Source of the DNA: OLB7 sp966250335
GTDB lineage: Bacteria > Bacteroidota > Ignavibacteria > OLB7
DNA: 49,534 nucleotides
Direction of reading: 5' to 3'
NCBI GenBank assembly: GCA_966250335.1
Contig: CBINGZ010000044.1
Location: 1-49,534, forward strand
How positions within the stretch are numbered: the first letter of the stretch is position 1; the number at the start of each line of letters is the position of its first letter. The position numbers and the translations under genes are program-made. The notes under the pieces were generated by a model. It was not told the DNA's origin and did not search any database. It was given only the letters and a program-made list of their open reading frames with translations. This document shows, in pieces, positions 27,801 through 35,453 of the stretch.

Positions 27801-28262
27801 GTGCTGGCTCCGGGACAGACGGAATATCTTGAGGTGATCTATCGTCCGAAGAACAGGGGCACGTCCAGCGGCACGCTCACGATCAACAGCAACGCGACCA
27901 ACGGCACCCAGACCGTGGTCCTGGGCGGAACCGCAACGTCGATCCGTCCGACGACCGGCTCGGTGAACGCCGTCAGCGGCGTCGAGATGCGGAGCGTGAA
28001 CGGCAACGCCCTCTGGCCGAGCGTCCCGAACCCGGCACGCGATCAGGTCGAGATCCGCTACGAGCTGGCAGGCGATGCAGAGATCACCCTGGCGATCTAC
28101 GACGCAACGGGCAACCGCGTGAAGGTCGTGGAGTCAGGCTCACGCACGGCCGGTGAGCATGCCGTCCGCGTGGACGTCGGCGATCTGGCAAGCGGAGTCT
28201 ACCACTACCGCCTCGAGACCGGCACGGAAAACCTGACCCGCTCGCTGAACGTGGTCAAGTAA
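24888..28262 (+). CDS. Choice-of-anchor D (ASH/HYDIN-like) surface protein with T9SS sorting domain (copy 3)
   Basis: The product is 1124 aa. The ATG is preceded by GGGAG at ~9 nt and opens a signal peptide (MKRLYGFLLSTLLASILTSL, then PALA). The layout is as in copies 1 and 2: an N-terminal domain ending FQVRLYEGSNRIEFWYDDMS, ASH-type Ig repeats (TLTFTPKGVGPRPATLTVTD, YLEVIYRPKNRGTSSGTLTI) and a T9SS type-A domain (VPNPARDQVEIRYELAGDAE, VGDLASGVYHYRLETGTENL). It is more diverged than copies 1 and 2 are from each other, and no WD40 gene precedes it. It is predicted to be surface-exposed or secreted. The function of this architecture is unknown. Confidence 0.9.
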   Translation: MKRLYGFLLSTLLASILTSLPALAGVANYTFRDTDGSRIQPEGTPTEISFTAHSLNGFDDNTEGFTPSVPKGDPAFTFYINDVGYTRFSVSTNGLVGFGDKDVSADWVNNLIADEKVGGSGGDYAYTLAQGPWIAPFWDDERAGSVSYFINGKAPKRVLVINYTNSEIVYRNLIYGSFQVRLYEGSNRIEFWYDDMSLSRYYVVDGGATIGIAANDEDFLSVTPGNAQGSEATVSSTEANNHVDISPGATPIYYGTLYIFDPCTIQISGDAAQGGTILMNTGDDLLTNQSKQVWMSTDYKPFSLYLSGDPCSGRTYTYQLSGSFPGDYTISPSKGTLGANETTTPTLTFTPKGVGPRPATLTVTDDNGFSRTYDLVGVGTTRINWIGNVAGGGVEPPASGSVFANAVRVRRLQTQNFTPLTIQNFNNNASAPGAPVTFTLVDPTNQYKIINPSTGNPVNTYTTSLTANQSITPTIRFIPTGVGPQEATLRVTAEGETRTYTFNAYSAAAGADFLLGTEKLGPTSQIFQKDFLCAGEFVQSYPITVKNVGDGDFQITGVDAYLTDTTYGQGTPSYPLRRDGMGNPIPAADYFISEFPAAASSNPSTEYPIIVPERGSRTIYINYVPQMPGKRFARIFVRTNGENFEGTNPNGTVVNGLLTVDLFGRGLGASISADRFNISRPKPLSFQSTPVNSSRDMSLWLYNPTGCDLRIDQKMFRITSGDVRDFKIMRAFETNVLDQSKGTYVVPPGDSTQIVIRFTPTMTGSRRATIMLQTNDSTLYIPGFTERGVLYWDVNGIGTAGFAVKPPTFLPGLIDGQPSDNPTAPGHLENNMRQLLIIDSMRIEGTDGAEFTMNPAAPWPATPFAVQPGQVLDFSVLFTPAPGSQPGTHSAQILLFTGRDTIFVPLSALAGTRTISLNPTSMFENTTVTLGKSAMGTLMITNTGTVPLNLGTTVVTGATPNDYIPGKLPRLVLAPGQTEYLEVIYRPKNRGTSSGTLTINSNATNGTQTVVLGGTATSIRPTTGSVNAVSGVEMRSVNGNALWPSVPNPARDQVEIRYELAGDAEITLAIYDATGNRVKVVESGSRTAGEHAVRVDVGDLASGVYHYRLETGTENLTRSLNVVK

Positions 28263-28304
28263 TCCGGAGAAGGGCGCCCGACGCCCGATCATATCGGAAT
28301 GTGA

Positions 28305-28332
28305 AACGGCGGCTCCTTCGGGAGCCGCCGTT
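28305..28332 (+). terminator. Terminator-like perfect hairpin with UUCG loop after ASH copy 3
   Basis: AACGGCGGCTCC and GGAGCCGCCGTT form a perfect 12-bp stem closed by TTCG. Only a weak T-rich tail (CGTATTTGTG) follows. The GCTCC-TTCG-GGAGC tip is also the tip of the outer arm of the nearby palindromic element. Confidence 0.8.
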
Positions 28333-28384
28333 CGTATTTGTGGGGAAGATGTCGGCGATGCTCCGACGACACCCGCCGCGCATC

Positions 28385-28556
28385 GGCTCCCGAAGGGAGC
28401 ACCGATCTGTAGCCACGGACCATTCATAACATTCTCAAGCCCTGAAGGGGCATACCATTCTTCCCGTCATCGATGAGGAAGAATGGTGCGCACCTTCGGC
28501 GCTCAAGAAAAATGTGGGGAGATCCGAAGCTGCAAACGGCGCGCCCCTTCGGGGCT
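28385..28556. repeat. 172-bp nested palindromic intergenic element, copy 1
   Basis: The element has four parts. An outer left arm (28385-28414: GGCTCCCGAAGGGAGC then ...CTGTAGCC) pairs imperfectly with an outer right arm (28529-28556: GCTGCAAACGGC then GCCCCTTCGGGGC). An inner left arm (28434-28464) pairs with an inner right arm (28477-28507: GGAAGAATGGT..CACCTTCGGCGC). Every arm carries its own small GAAG/CTTCG hairpin. The same layout at nearly the same length recurs at 36345-36515. It lies in a convergent spacer. No transposase is present, so it resembles a REP/BIME-type element. Confidence 0.85.
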
Positions 28557-28611
28557 GGAAGAAGTAGAAGGTCTCTCTTCCCCATATAACAATGCAACCA
28601 AGCCTTCTATC

Positions 28612-28636
28612 GGCTCCCGAAGGAGATGATTTGTGG
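28612..28636. repeat. Solo degenerate arm of the palindromic element
   Basis: GGCTCCCGAAGGAG-ATG-ATTTGTGG matches the outer-arm consensus GGCTCC(C/T)GAAGGGAGC-GCCC-ATTTGTAGC with a deletion. It sits immediately before the stop of the Lys/Arg-rich protein gene. Confidence 0.55.
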
Positions 28637-28641
28637 GGGAA

Positions 28642-29700
28642 TTATTTGCGTTCGGTCAACCTTCCGTCGACCAGATGTTCGAGCGCCACCACGGGCTGGA
28701 TCTCCCAGACGGTCAGGGGGGTCGTTCGGCTCCGGCCGGTATCGTATCGCTTTCCGGCGTCCCGTCTGCCGTTGAAAAAGAGGGCTCCCTCCAGGACGAC
28801 AGGCCGCGGTGTGAGATAAATGATCTCGGTCGGAGAGAGGCCGGGGGCAAGATCGGGAGAGATGCGACCGAGCAGCGAATCACGGGCGGCCGAGGGGCGG
28901 GCGGGATCGGCGCCGGGAAGACGGGCGTAGATGAAGACCGCGAGGGATGAATCGGGAGACGATCCTATCAGAAGCCTGACCGGAGAGGTCAGATCCCCCT
29001 CGACGCTGTCGGTCGCCACGCCGTGCAGCCAGCAGCTCACACGGACGTTGCGCCGCTCCCTGTCGAATCGTGTGGAATGCTCCACCACCTTCGGCCCCGG
29101 ATAGATCCCGTACCTGACACGGATCTCGCCGTCGTCGGGAAGAGTCTGGAGGAACGAGTTCATATCCCCGAACTCCTCGACCGGCGCGAGAGCGCCCCCG
29201 ACGGTCCGTGCCGGAGATCGACGGACCTCCCCCCGCCAGCCGAGCCGAACCGGCTTCCGGGGAGCGGGCGGCGGAACCGCGCGCTTCACGACCGTCTCCC
29301 GCGTGGGTCGAACCCCCTTCGGTTGCGTCACGGATCCGGATGTCGTCGCCAGGGAAGATCGCGATGGGAGCTTCGAGGCAGGCCGTCTGCGCGAGCGTAC
29401 GATCCCCTTCCTTCCCGGCCTGCTCTTCGACGCACGTGTGGATGTGAGCTTCGCCTTTGCTCCGGAATATCGCTTCGCGCCATATCGATTCCTGCCGGTT
29501 CCCCGCTTCGCGACCGTCTTCTTCTTCCACTTCCTGCCGCGATACGATCGGCGGGTTCCCTTCCGCTTTTTCTTCTTCCGGGTCGACGCGACCTTCTTCC
29601 GGACCCCGGTAACCGCCTCACCCGTGCGACTCTCCCCCCCGACCGTCACGTCGGGAGTCAGAAAAAGCAGCGGAAGGAGAAAACAGAGCAGGCGCTTCAT
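28642..29700 (-). CDS. Secreted protein with a long Lys/Arg-rich region
   Basis: The product is 352 aa. A signal peptide (MKRLLCFLLPLLFLTPDVTV) is followed by ~130 extremely basic residues (~34-165: RKKKKRKGTRRSYRGRKWKK, SRPGRKGIVRSRRRPASK) with almost no acidic residues. A globular C-terminal domain (~185-352) includes YGIYPGPKVVEHSTRFDRER, SPVRLLIGSSPDSSLAVFIY and a final TVWEIQPVVALEHL. From memory, WEI(H/Q)PV endings occur in poorly characterised proteins of many bacteria; I assign no function. The basic tract could bind nucleic acid, peptidoglycan, LPS or another polyanion. It stands alone between a convergent repeat spacer and the hydrolase gene. The ATG is supported by the signal peptide; the Shine-Dalgarno is weak. 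Confidence 0.78.
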   Translation of the reverse strand: MKRLLCFLLPLLFLTPDVTVGGESRTGEAVTGVRKKVASTRKKKKRKGTRRSYRGRKWKKKTVAKRGTGRNRYGAKRYSGAKAKLTSTRASKSRPGRKGIVRSRRRPASKLPSRSSLATTSGSVTQPKGVRPTRETVVKRAVPPPAPRKPVRLGWRGEVRRSPARTVGGALAPVEEFGDMNSFLQTLPDDGEIRVRYGIYPGPKVVEHSTRFDRERRNVRVSCWLHGVATDSVEGDLTSPVRLLIGSSPDSSLAVFIYARLPGADPARPSAARDSLLGRISPDLAPGLSPTEIIYLTPRPVVLEGALFFNGRRDAGKRYDTGRSRTTPLTVWEIQPVVALEHLVDGRLTERK

Positions 29701-29913
29701 AACGGGACCTGGATCGGAAGAGAGACGTCGATAGAACGTCCGAACATACAGAACGCGGCAGGGAGAAGCAACGTGAAGGAGGGAGAACGAGGGAACCGCG
29801 GCGGCGGGGGATGAAACCGGCCGCCCGGATATGTCCGCCGGAAACAGACCCTATTCTCCCCCGCGGAGCACGATCGGCACGGCGTTCACGGAAGCCGGAG
29901 TGGAGAGAACGGC

Positions 29914-30768
29914 TTATGCCGCCCCATATTCCTTGAACCAGACGAACATGCGGTTCCACCCATCCTCCGCGAACTCCTTGCGGTAGCTCGGTCTGTAGTC
30001 GGCGAAGAAGGCATGGGGAGCGCCGGGATAGACGATGATATCCGAGGGGTTCGACCCGAGCGCGGTCCGCATACGATCGATCGTCTCGGCAGGTATCCCC
30101 TCATCGGCTCCACCGTAGAAGCCGATCACCGGGACCTTGATCTCGGCGGCGACATCGACCGGGTGCTTCGGCTGCAGCTCGCTCGGCTCGCCGACCAGAC
30201 GGCCGTACCATGCAGCCCCCGCACGAAGCCTGGGGTTGTGCGCCGCGTAGAGCCAGACGATCCGTCCGCCCCAGCAGAACCCGGTGATCGCGAGGCGATG
30301 GATATCCCCCTTTCCGCTTTCGTATGCCCAGCGTACGGCGCCGTCGAGATCCTTCATGACCTGCACGTCCGGCACGCGGTTGACGATCGGGCGGATCTCG
30401 GAGATATCCTTCAGCTTCGAGACATCCCCCTGCCGCGCGAAGAGCTGCGGGGCGATCGCCAGATATCCCTTCCGGGCAATCCGCCGACAGACATCCTGGA
30501 TATGTTCGTGAACGCCGAAGATCTCATGCACGACGAGAACCACGGGGAACGGTCCTCTCTTGTCCGGCATTGCATGATATGCCGGGATCTCCTCCTTCCC
30601 GACCGGGATCGATATCTCGCCGGCGACGAGCCCGACCTCGTCGGTCCGGATCATGGTGGCGGCAACCGGCTGCACGGCCAGCGCGAACCCGGCCGCAAGC
30701 GTGCTCGTGAGGAAGCTTCGGCGAGATACACCCTCCGATGAGTTCTGCTGCTGAGGATCTTCCTGCAT
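29914..30768 (-). CDS. Tat-exported dienelactone hydrolase family protein
   Basis: The product is 284 aa. It begins with a twin-arginine signal (SRRSFLTSTLAAGFALAVQP). The alpha/beta-hydrolase core has the dienelactone hydrolase triad: Cys165 in GFCWGG, Asp222 in GGADEGIP and His252 in PGAPHAF. The oxyanion region is VVHEIFGVHEHI. A Cys nucleophile and FCWGG distinguish it from serine carboxylesterases. The reaction in this family is hydrolysis of lactones or small esters; the physiological substrate here cannot be read from the sequence. It is divergent from dapD, with an AT-rich spacer between them, and is probably periplasmic. Confidence 0.9.
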   Translation of the reverse strand: MQEDPQQQNSSEGVSRRSFLTSTLAAGFALAVQPVAATMIRTDEVGLVAGEISIPVGKEEIPAYHAMPDKRGPFPVVLVVHEIFGVHEHIQDVCRRIARKGYLAIAPQLFARQGDVSKLKDISEIRPIVNRVPDVQVMKDLDGAVRWAYESGKGDIHRLAITGFCWGGRIVWLYAAHNPRLRAGAAWYGRLVGEPSELQPKHPVDVAAEIKVPVIGFYGGADEGIPAETIDRMRTALGSNPSDIIVYPGAPHAFFADYRPSYRKEFAEDGWNRMFVWFKEYGAA

Positions 30769-30951
30769 GATGATAGATGGGGTTGAGTTATCGATGATCG
30801 TGGATTAGCTATTACGATATAATGGGGAGATTTCCCCTCCCGGTCGGGGCCGCGCCGAATCTATGAAGGAGATTGTGACACTACAAAAGCCGGAGTCTTT
30901 CGATCTTTGCCGGCACGCGATCATCAATCCCAGAAACATCGACAACAGGCC
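30769..30951. promoter_or_regulatory. AT-rich divergent promoter region of the hydrolase gene and dapD
   Basis: This 183-bp spacer holds a TATAAT hexamer at 30818-30823 (plus strand) followed by the inverted repeat GGGGA-GATT-TCCCC at 30824-30837. No matching -35 lies at the usual distance, so the promoter call is tentative. The inverted repeat could be an operator serving either gene. Confidence 0.35.
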
Positions 30952-31842
30952 ATGTCCGATACGAATCTTTCCGAGCCCAGCCATTCTTCCGCCACGGAAC
31001 CGGAGACGACCGATCTCCGCCGACGCATCGAGGAGTTCTTCCTCCTCCCGGCCTCGGAGCTGCCGATCGAGGAGGCGGGGCGCGCCTTCGCCGAGCTGAA
31101 GCGGCTTCTGAACAGCGGAACGATCCGCGCGGCGCAACCCGACGGAAACGGCGGCTGGATCGTCAACGGCTGGGTCAAGCAGGGAATCCTTGTCGGATTC
31201 CGCGCCGGACGGCTGGCCGACGTCTCGACGGGAGGATTCTCCTTCTTCGACAAGGAGAACCTTCCGATGCGCCGCTTTTCGGTCGAGGAGAACGTCCGTA
31301 TCGTCCCGGGAGGATCGGCGATCCGCGACGGCGCCTATCTCGCCCCCGGCGTCATCTGCATGCCGCCGATGTACGTTAACATCGGCTCGTACGTCGACGA
31401 AGGGAGCATGGTCGACTCCCACGCCCTTGTAGGAACCTGCGCCCAGGTGGGAAAACGGGTCCATCTGAGCGCGGCAGCCCAGATCGGCGGCGTGCTGGAG
31501 CCGGTCGGCGCCAGCCCCGTGATCATCGAGGATGATGTCATGGTAGGGGGCAACTGCGGCGTCTACGAGGGAACGATCGTCCGGCGTCGCGCCGTTCTTG
31601 CGGCGGGGGTCGTTCTGACCGCCTCCTCGCGCGTCTACGATCTGCCGAACGAGCGGATTCTGACCGCCTCCGCCGATCGACCGCTGGAGATTCCCGAGGG
31701 AGCCGTGGTCGTCAACGGGTCGCGTCCCGCCTCGGGAGAGTTCGCCGCCGCGAACGATCTCTCGATCTCGGCCGCCGTGATCGTCAAATACCGCGACGAA
31801 CGGACCGACGCCCGTACGGCGATCGAATCGGCGCTCAGATAA
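30952..31842 (+). CDS. dapD: 2,3,4,5-tetrahydropyridine-2,6-dicarboxylate N-succinyltransferase
   Basis: The product is 296 aa (family usually ~270-280). DapD transfers succinyl from succinyl-CoA to tetrahydrodipicolinate in the lysine/meso-diaminopimelate pathway, in the cytoplasm. The left-handed beta-helix hexapeptides are clear (IRDGAYLAPGVICMPPMYVN, IGSYVDEGSMVDSHALVGTC, GGVLEPVGASPVIIEDDVMV) and correspond by eye with E. coli DapD. The N-terminal region contains the conserved NGWVKQGILVGFR stretch. I chose the ATG at 30952 (MSDTNLSEPS); the upstream in-frame start would add an unconserved stretch. It is followed on the same strand by a class A PBP gene after 130 bp, linking diaminopimelate supply with peptidoglycan assembly. 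Confidence 0.9.
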   Translation: MSDTNLSEPSHSSATEPETTDLRRRIEEFFLLPASELPIEEAGRAFAELKRLLNSGTIRAAQPDGNGGWIVNGWVKQGILVGFRAGRLADVSTGGFSFFDKENLPMRRFSVEENVRIVPGGSAIRDGAYLAPGVICMPPMYVNIGSYVDEGSMVDSHALVGTCAQVGKRVHLSAAAQIGGVLEPVGASPVIIEDDVMVGGNCGVYEGTIVRRRAVLAAGVVLTASSRVYDLPNERILTASADRPLEIPEGAVVVNGSRPASGEFAAANDLSISAAVIVKYRDERTDARTAIESALR

Positions 31843-31972
31843 TCTTCCCATATAACGGGGCCCCGTCCGGGGCGTGCAACATCCCTGGGGGAATCAGGGT
31901 TCCGCCGCCGGGGGCTCCCGACGGCCCTCCCTGACCGTGCTTCCGATTCCGACATGAATACTCGACGACGTT

Positions 31973-34279
31973 ATGGCTGATACATCTTCCTCGACGACAT
32001 CCTCCCAGACGAACCCCGCCCCGAACGACGAACCGCGGCGCGGCGTGCAGGGCTCGCATCTCCGCTCGGCGATCGGCGTCGGGATCGTCGTCGTTCTCTT
32101 CGTGCTGATCTCCCTCTCGGTCTATCTCTTCGAGGTGATGGCCGCGCTCCCCGCGCTCGAGGATCTCGAGAACCCGCGTCCCGACCTCTCTACCCGCATC
32201 TACAGCGCGGACGGCCAGCAGCTCGACCAGTTCTTCGTCCACAACCGGACCTATATCCGCTACGACTCCATCCCCTCGAACTTCTTCCGCGCCCTGATCG
32301 CGACCGAGGACCAGAAGTTCTACGAGCACTGGGGAGTCAATGTGGAGCGTATCGTGAAGGCGGTGATCAAGAACGTCCTCTCCATGGATCTCACCAAGGA
32401 AGGGGCGAGCACCATCACGCAGCAGCTGGCGCGAAACCTCTATCTCTCGCAGGAGGTGACGATGACCCGGAAGATCCGCGAGCAGCTCACCGCCGTGCAG
32501 ATCGAACGGACCTACACGAAGAACGAGATCCTGGAGATGTACGCCAACACCGTCTACTTCGGCAGAGGAGCGTACGGAATACAGGTGGCGGCGGAGATCT
32601 ACTTCGGCAAACGCCCGATCGACCTGAGCCTCGATGAATGCGCCTTTCTGGTCGGCGTCCTGAAGGCGCCGGAGAACTACGACCCCGAGGAACGCTACGA
32701 ACGATCGATCGACCGACGGAATACCGTGCTGGCGCTGATGTCGGAGACGGGGTTCATATCGGGAGGCGATCTTACCAGGAATCTGAAGAAGCCGATCAAG
32801 CTCGTCAAGACCAAGCGGACGCCGGGGGTCGCATCCCACTTCATCGAGGCGGTGCGTCAGACCCTCTCCAAGGAGCCGAAACTTCAGGGATACAACCTCT
32901 ACCGCGACGGGCTCGTGATCTACACCTCGATCGACAGCCGGATGCAGAAGTATGCCAACCAGGCGGTCCGCGAACACCTGGAAGGGTTCCAGAAGCAGTT
33001 CGACAAGGTGTGGAGCTGGAAGGGGAAGGAGAAGCTGCTGAAGTCGATCGTCCTGAAGGCGGCCAAGGAGAACGAGGAGTACAAATCGGCGCTGAACGCC
33101 GAGCAGAAGGAACGGATTCTGAAGGCGCTGACCACGCGCGTCGATTTCATCGATTCGGTGAAACGGAGCGCCACCGAGATCGAGTGCGGGTTCGTGGCGA
33201 TCGAGGCGCGCACCGGCTTCATCCGCGCCATGGTCGGCGGCCGCGATCCCTCGACGGGACTGGGGCTCAACCATGTGACGCAGATCCGGCGCCAGCCCGG
33301 TTCCGCCTTCAAGCCGATCGTCTACACCTCGGCGCTGCAGCAGGGGCTCAACCCGAACTCCAGCATCTCGAGCGCCTCCTTCACCTGGCGTTCGTCGAGC
33401 GGCGAGGTCTGGACGCCGAAGGGAGGTTCGGGAGGGATCGTTTCGCTCCGGAGCGCCCTGAAGTTCTCGATCAACACGGTGGCTGCCCGGCTGATCTGCG
33501 AACGGACGACGCCGGCGAAGGTCGTGAGACTGGCGAAGGAGATGGGGATAAAATCTCCGATCCCCGAATATCCCTCGATCGCGCTCGGCACCGCCGAACT
33601 GACGCCGATGGAGCTGACGGCCGCCTTCTCCGCCTTCCCGAACGACGGCGTCTTCGTGGAGCCGACCCTGATCCTGAAGGTGGAGGACCGCGACGGACGG
33701 GTGATCTACCAGGCCCCCCGGGTCCTTCATGAAGCGATCTCCCCGAAGATCGCCAACCAGATGGTCACGATGATGCGGGGAGTGGTCGACGGCGGCACCG
33801 CCTCCTCCATACGCCAGTGGTTCAACTACCCGGCGGCCGGGAAGACCGGCACCACCAACGACTTCGCCGACGCATGGTTCATCGGCTACACGCCCGAGAT
33901 CGTGGCGGGGACATGGGTCGGATTCGACGACCACCGGATCAAGTTCACCGGCTGGTACGGCCAGGGAGGAAAGGCAGCCGCTCCGGTCTGGGGCCGCTTC
34001 ATGTCGATGGTCTACAAGGATGACCGCCTTCCCTACGACGAACGGGAGTTCTCGAAGGCTCCGAAGGGAGCCTATGCGGGAGATGGAGGGGGGGATCGCG
34101 GGCCCGCGCCGCTCCGCAACGACCGGGTGCCGGACGACGTCCTGAGGAACAGCAACGAGGCCGAGCTCCCGCCGGTCGACAACGAGGCCCCTCCGCCGCC
34201 GAGCGGGGCCGACAAACCGGATGCGCTTCAGCCTCCATCCGGCGACAAGGACTTCGGCGGGAGCAGCAAGCCGAAATAA
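31973..34279 (+). CDS. Class A penicillin-binding protein (bifunctional transglycosylase/transpeptidase)
   Basis: The product is 768 aa. There is a cytoplasmic tail and one transmembrane segment (~33-54). The GT51 glycosyltransferase domain spans ~75-260, with catalytic Glu112 in ATEDQKFYEHWG, GASTITQQLARNLYL, and KNEILEMYANTVYFGRGAYG. The transpeptidase domain spans ~400-680, with Ser444-x-x-Lys447 (PGSAFKP), Ser499-Ile-Asn501 and Lys624-Thr-Gly-Thr (GKTGTT). All catalytic motifs are intact. It polymerises and cross-links peptidoglycan on the periplasmic face. The C-terminal ~80 residues are a Pro/Gly/Asp-rich tail without a domain. The ROK kinase gene starts 4 nt after its stop, so the two are almost certainly co-transcribed. 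Confidence 0.93.
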   Translation: MADTSSSTTSSQTNPAPNDEPRRGVQGSHLRSAIGVGIVVVLFVLISLSVYLFEVMAALPALEDLENPRPDLSTRIYSADGQQLDQFFVHNRTYIRYDSIPSNFFRALIATEDQKFYEHWGVNVERIVKAVIKNVLSMDLTKEGASTITQQLARNLYLSQEVTMTRKIREQLTAVQIERTYTKNEILEMYANTVYFGRGAYGIQVAAEIYFGKRPIDLSLDECAFLVGVLKAPENYDPEERYERSIDRRNTVLALMSETGFISGGDLTRNLKKPIKLVKTKRTPGVASHFIEAVRQTLSKEPKLQGYNLYRDGLVIYTSIDSRMQKYANQAVREHLEGFQKQFDKVWSWKGKEKLLKSIVLKAAKENEEYKSALNAEQKERILKALTTRVDFIDSVKRSATEIECGFVAIEARTGFIRAMVGGRDPSTGLGLNHVTQIRRQPGSAFKPIVYTSALQQGLNPNSSISSASFTWRSSSGEVWTPKGGSGGIVSLRSALKFSINTVAARLICERTTPAKVVRLAKEMGIKSPIPEYPSIALGTAELTPMELTAAFSAFPNDGVFVEPTLILKVEDRDGRVIYQAPRVLHEAISPKIANQMVTMMRGVVDGGTASSIRQWFNYPAAGKTGTTNDFADAWFIGYTPEIVAGTWVGFDDHRIKFTGWYGQGGKAAAPVWGRFMSMVYKDDRLPYDEREFSKAPKGAYAGDGGGDRGPAPLRNDRVPDDVLRNSNEAELPPVDNEAPPPPSGADKPDALQPPSGDKDFGGSSKPK

Positions 34280-34283
34280 CCGT

Positions 34284-35282
34284 ATGAGATCGGATCTGAT
34301 CGTTGCAATCGACATCGGGGGAACGAAGCTCGCCGTCGGGACGGCCGACCGCCGTGGCTTTGCGGAGACGGGGCGCCTTTCCCGCGTCGTCAAGGAGCCG
34401 ATCCCCTATCCGGGGAGGCCGGAGGGGGTGATCCCCAGGGTCATCGAGCTGGCGCTCCTTCTGGCCGATGCCGAGGGGGGAACGATCTCCTCCGCCGGTA
34501 TTTCGATCGGCGGCCCGCTCGATCACGAGAATGGGGTCGTTCTCAACTTCCCTCATCTCCCGGGCTGGCGCGACATCCCGCTTGCCGCGGAGATCGCCAG
34601 ACTGCTCGGGGCTCCGACGGCGCTCGACAACGACGCCAATCTGGGCGCACTGGCCGAGCAGAGGCTCGGGGCGGGAAAAGGCTTCGAGACGATGGTCTAC
34701 ATGACCGTGAGCACGGGGATCGGCGGGGGGATTATTCTTGGAGGGAAGCTGCTGCACGGCGTGGCGTCCGGGGCGGGAGAAGTCGGACATGTCACTGTCG
34801 CCACCGACGGGCCCGTATGCCCGTGCGGCAACCGGGGATGCCTGGAGGTGATGGCAAGCGGCCGGGGGATCGCCAGGCGCGCGGCCGAGGCTGTCGCGGC
34901 GCACCCGGAACGGGGAGCCCGACTGCTGGAGCTTGCGGGGGGAAGTCCGGCGGCCATTACATCGGAGAGCGTCCATGCGGCGGTCGACGAGGGGGACGAG
35001 CTGGCGCTGTCGATCTGGAACGACACGGCCGAGTATATCGCAATCGGCCTTGGGAGCATCATCCACGTCCTCGCGCCGCCGCTGATCGTGCTCGGTGGAG
35101 GGGTCGCGCAGACGGGAGAGTCGCTCTTGAAACCGGTGCGCGAGCGGTTGCGGGATCATGTCTTTTATATCCCGCTGGATCGGATCTCCGTGGTCGGCGC
35201 CGGGCTCCGGCACGACAGCGCGCTGCTCGGGGCCGCGCTCCTTGCCCACGACATCGGAAGGGACGAAGCGCGGAACGACTGA
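34284..35282 (+). CDS. ROK family sugar kinase (glucokinase-like)
   Basis: The product is 332 aa from the ATG at 34284, directly before the phosphate-binding signature LIVAIDIGGTKLAVG. The frame also runs upstream into the PBP gene, but without family sequence. ROK hallmarks are the catalytic Asp region TALDNDANLGALAEQ, the glycine-rich STGIGGGIILGG, and the zinc site CPCGNRGCLE (~180-189). It probably phosphorylates glucose or a related hexose or amino sugar; specificity cannot be settled by eye. The PBP upstream suggests, but does not prove, an amino-sugar or cell-wall recycling role. Confidence 0.9.
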   Translation: MRSDLIVAIDIGGTKLAVGTADRRGFAETGRLSRVVKEPIPYPGRPEGVIPRVIELALLLADAEGGTISSAGISIGGPLDHENGVVLNFPHLPGWRDIPLAAEIARLLGAPTALDNDANLGALAEQRLGAGKGFETMVYMTVSTGIGGGIILGGKLLHGVASGAGEVGHVTVATDGPVCPCGNRGCLEVMASGRGIARRAAEAVAAHPERGARLLELAGGSPAAITSESVHAAVDEGDELALSIWNDTAEYIAIGLGSIIHVLAPPLIVLGGGVAQTGESLLKPVRERLRDHVFYIPLDRISVVGAGLRHDSALLGAALLAHDIGRDEARND

Positions 35283-35453
35283 AGCCTCACCACCACCCTG
35301 TTACGTTTTCACGGGGCCGGGTGTCTTATGCGCACAACAACCTCGCAGGCGGAGCTCGCAGCCACCAGGATCCCCGGCGACGGTTCACTACACAACACCA
35401 TTATGATGAATGTGCGGCCGCAGAGGCGCATGAACAACAGCGGAGATCGAACC

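Noticed and set aside
28385..28556. CRISPR array
   Set aside because: The repeated units here are inverted, of different lengths and not separated by uniform spacers. They form nested palindromes, and no cas gene is present.
31835..34393. An ~850-codon minus-strand frame opposite the class A PBP gene
   Set aside because: All GT51 and transpeptidase motifs are in the plus-strand frame. The antisense product is Arg/Leu-rich and featureless, and contains no start supported by a ribosome binding site.
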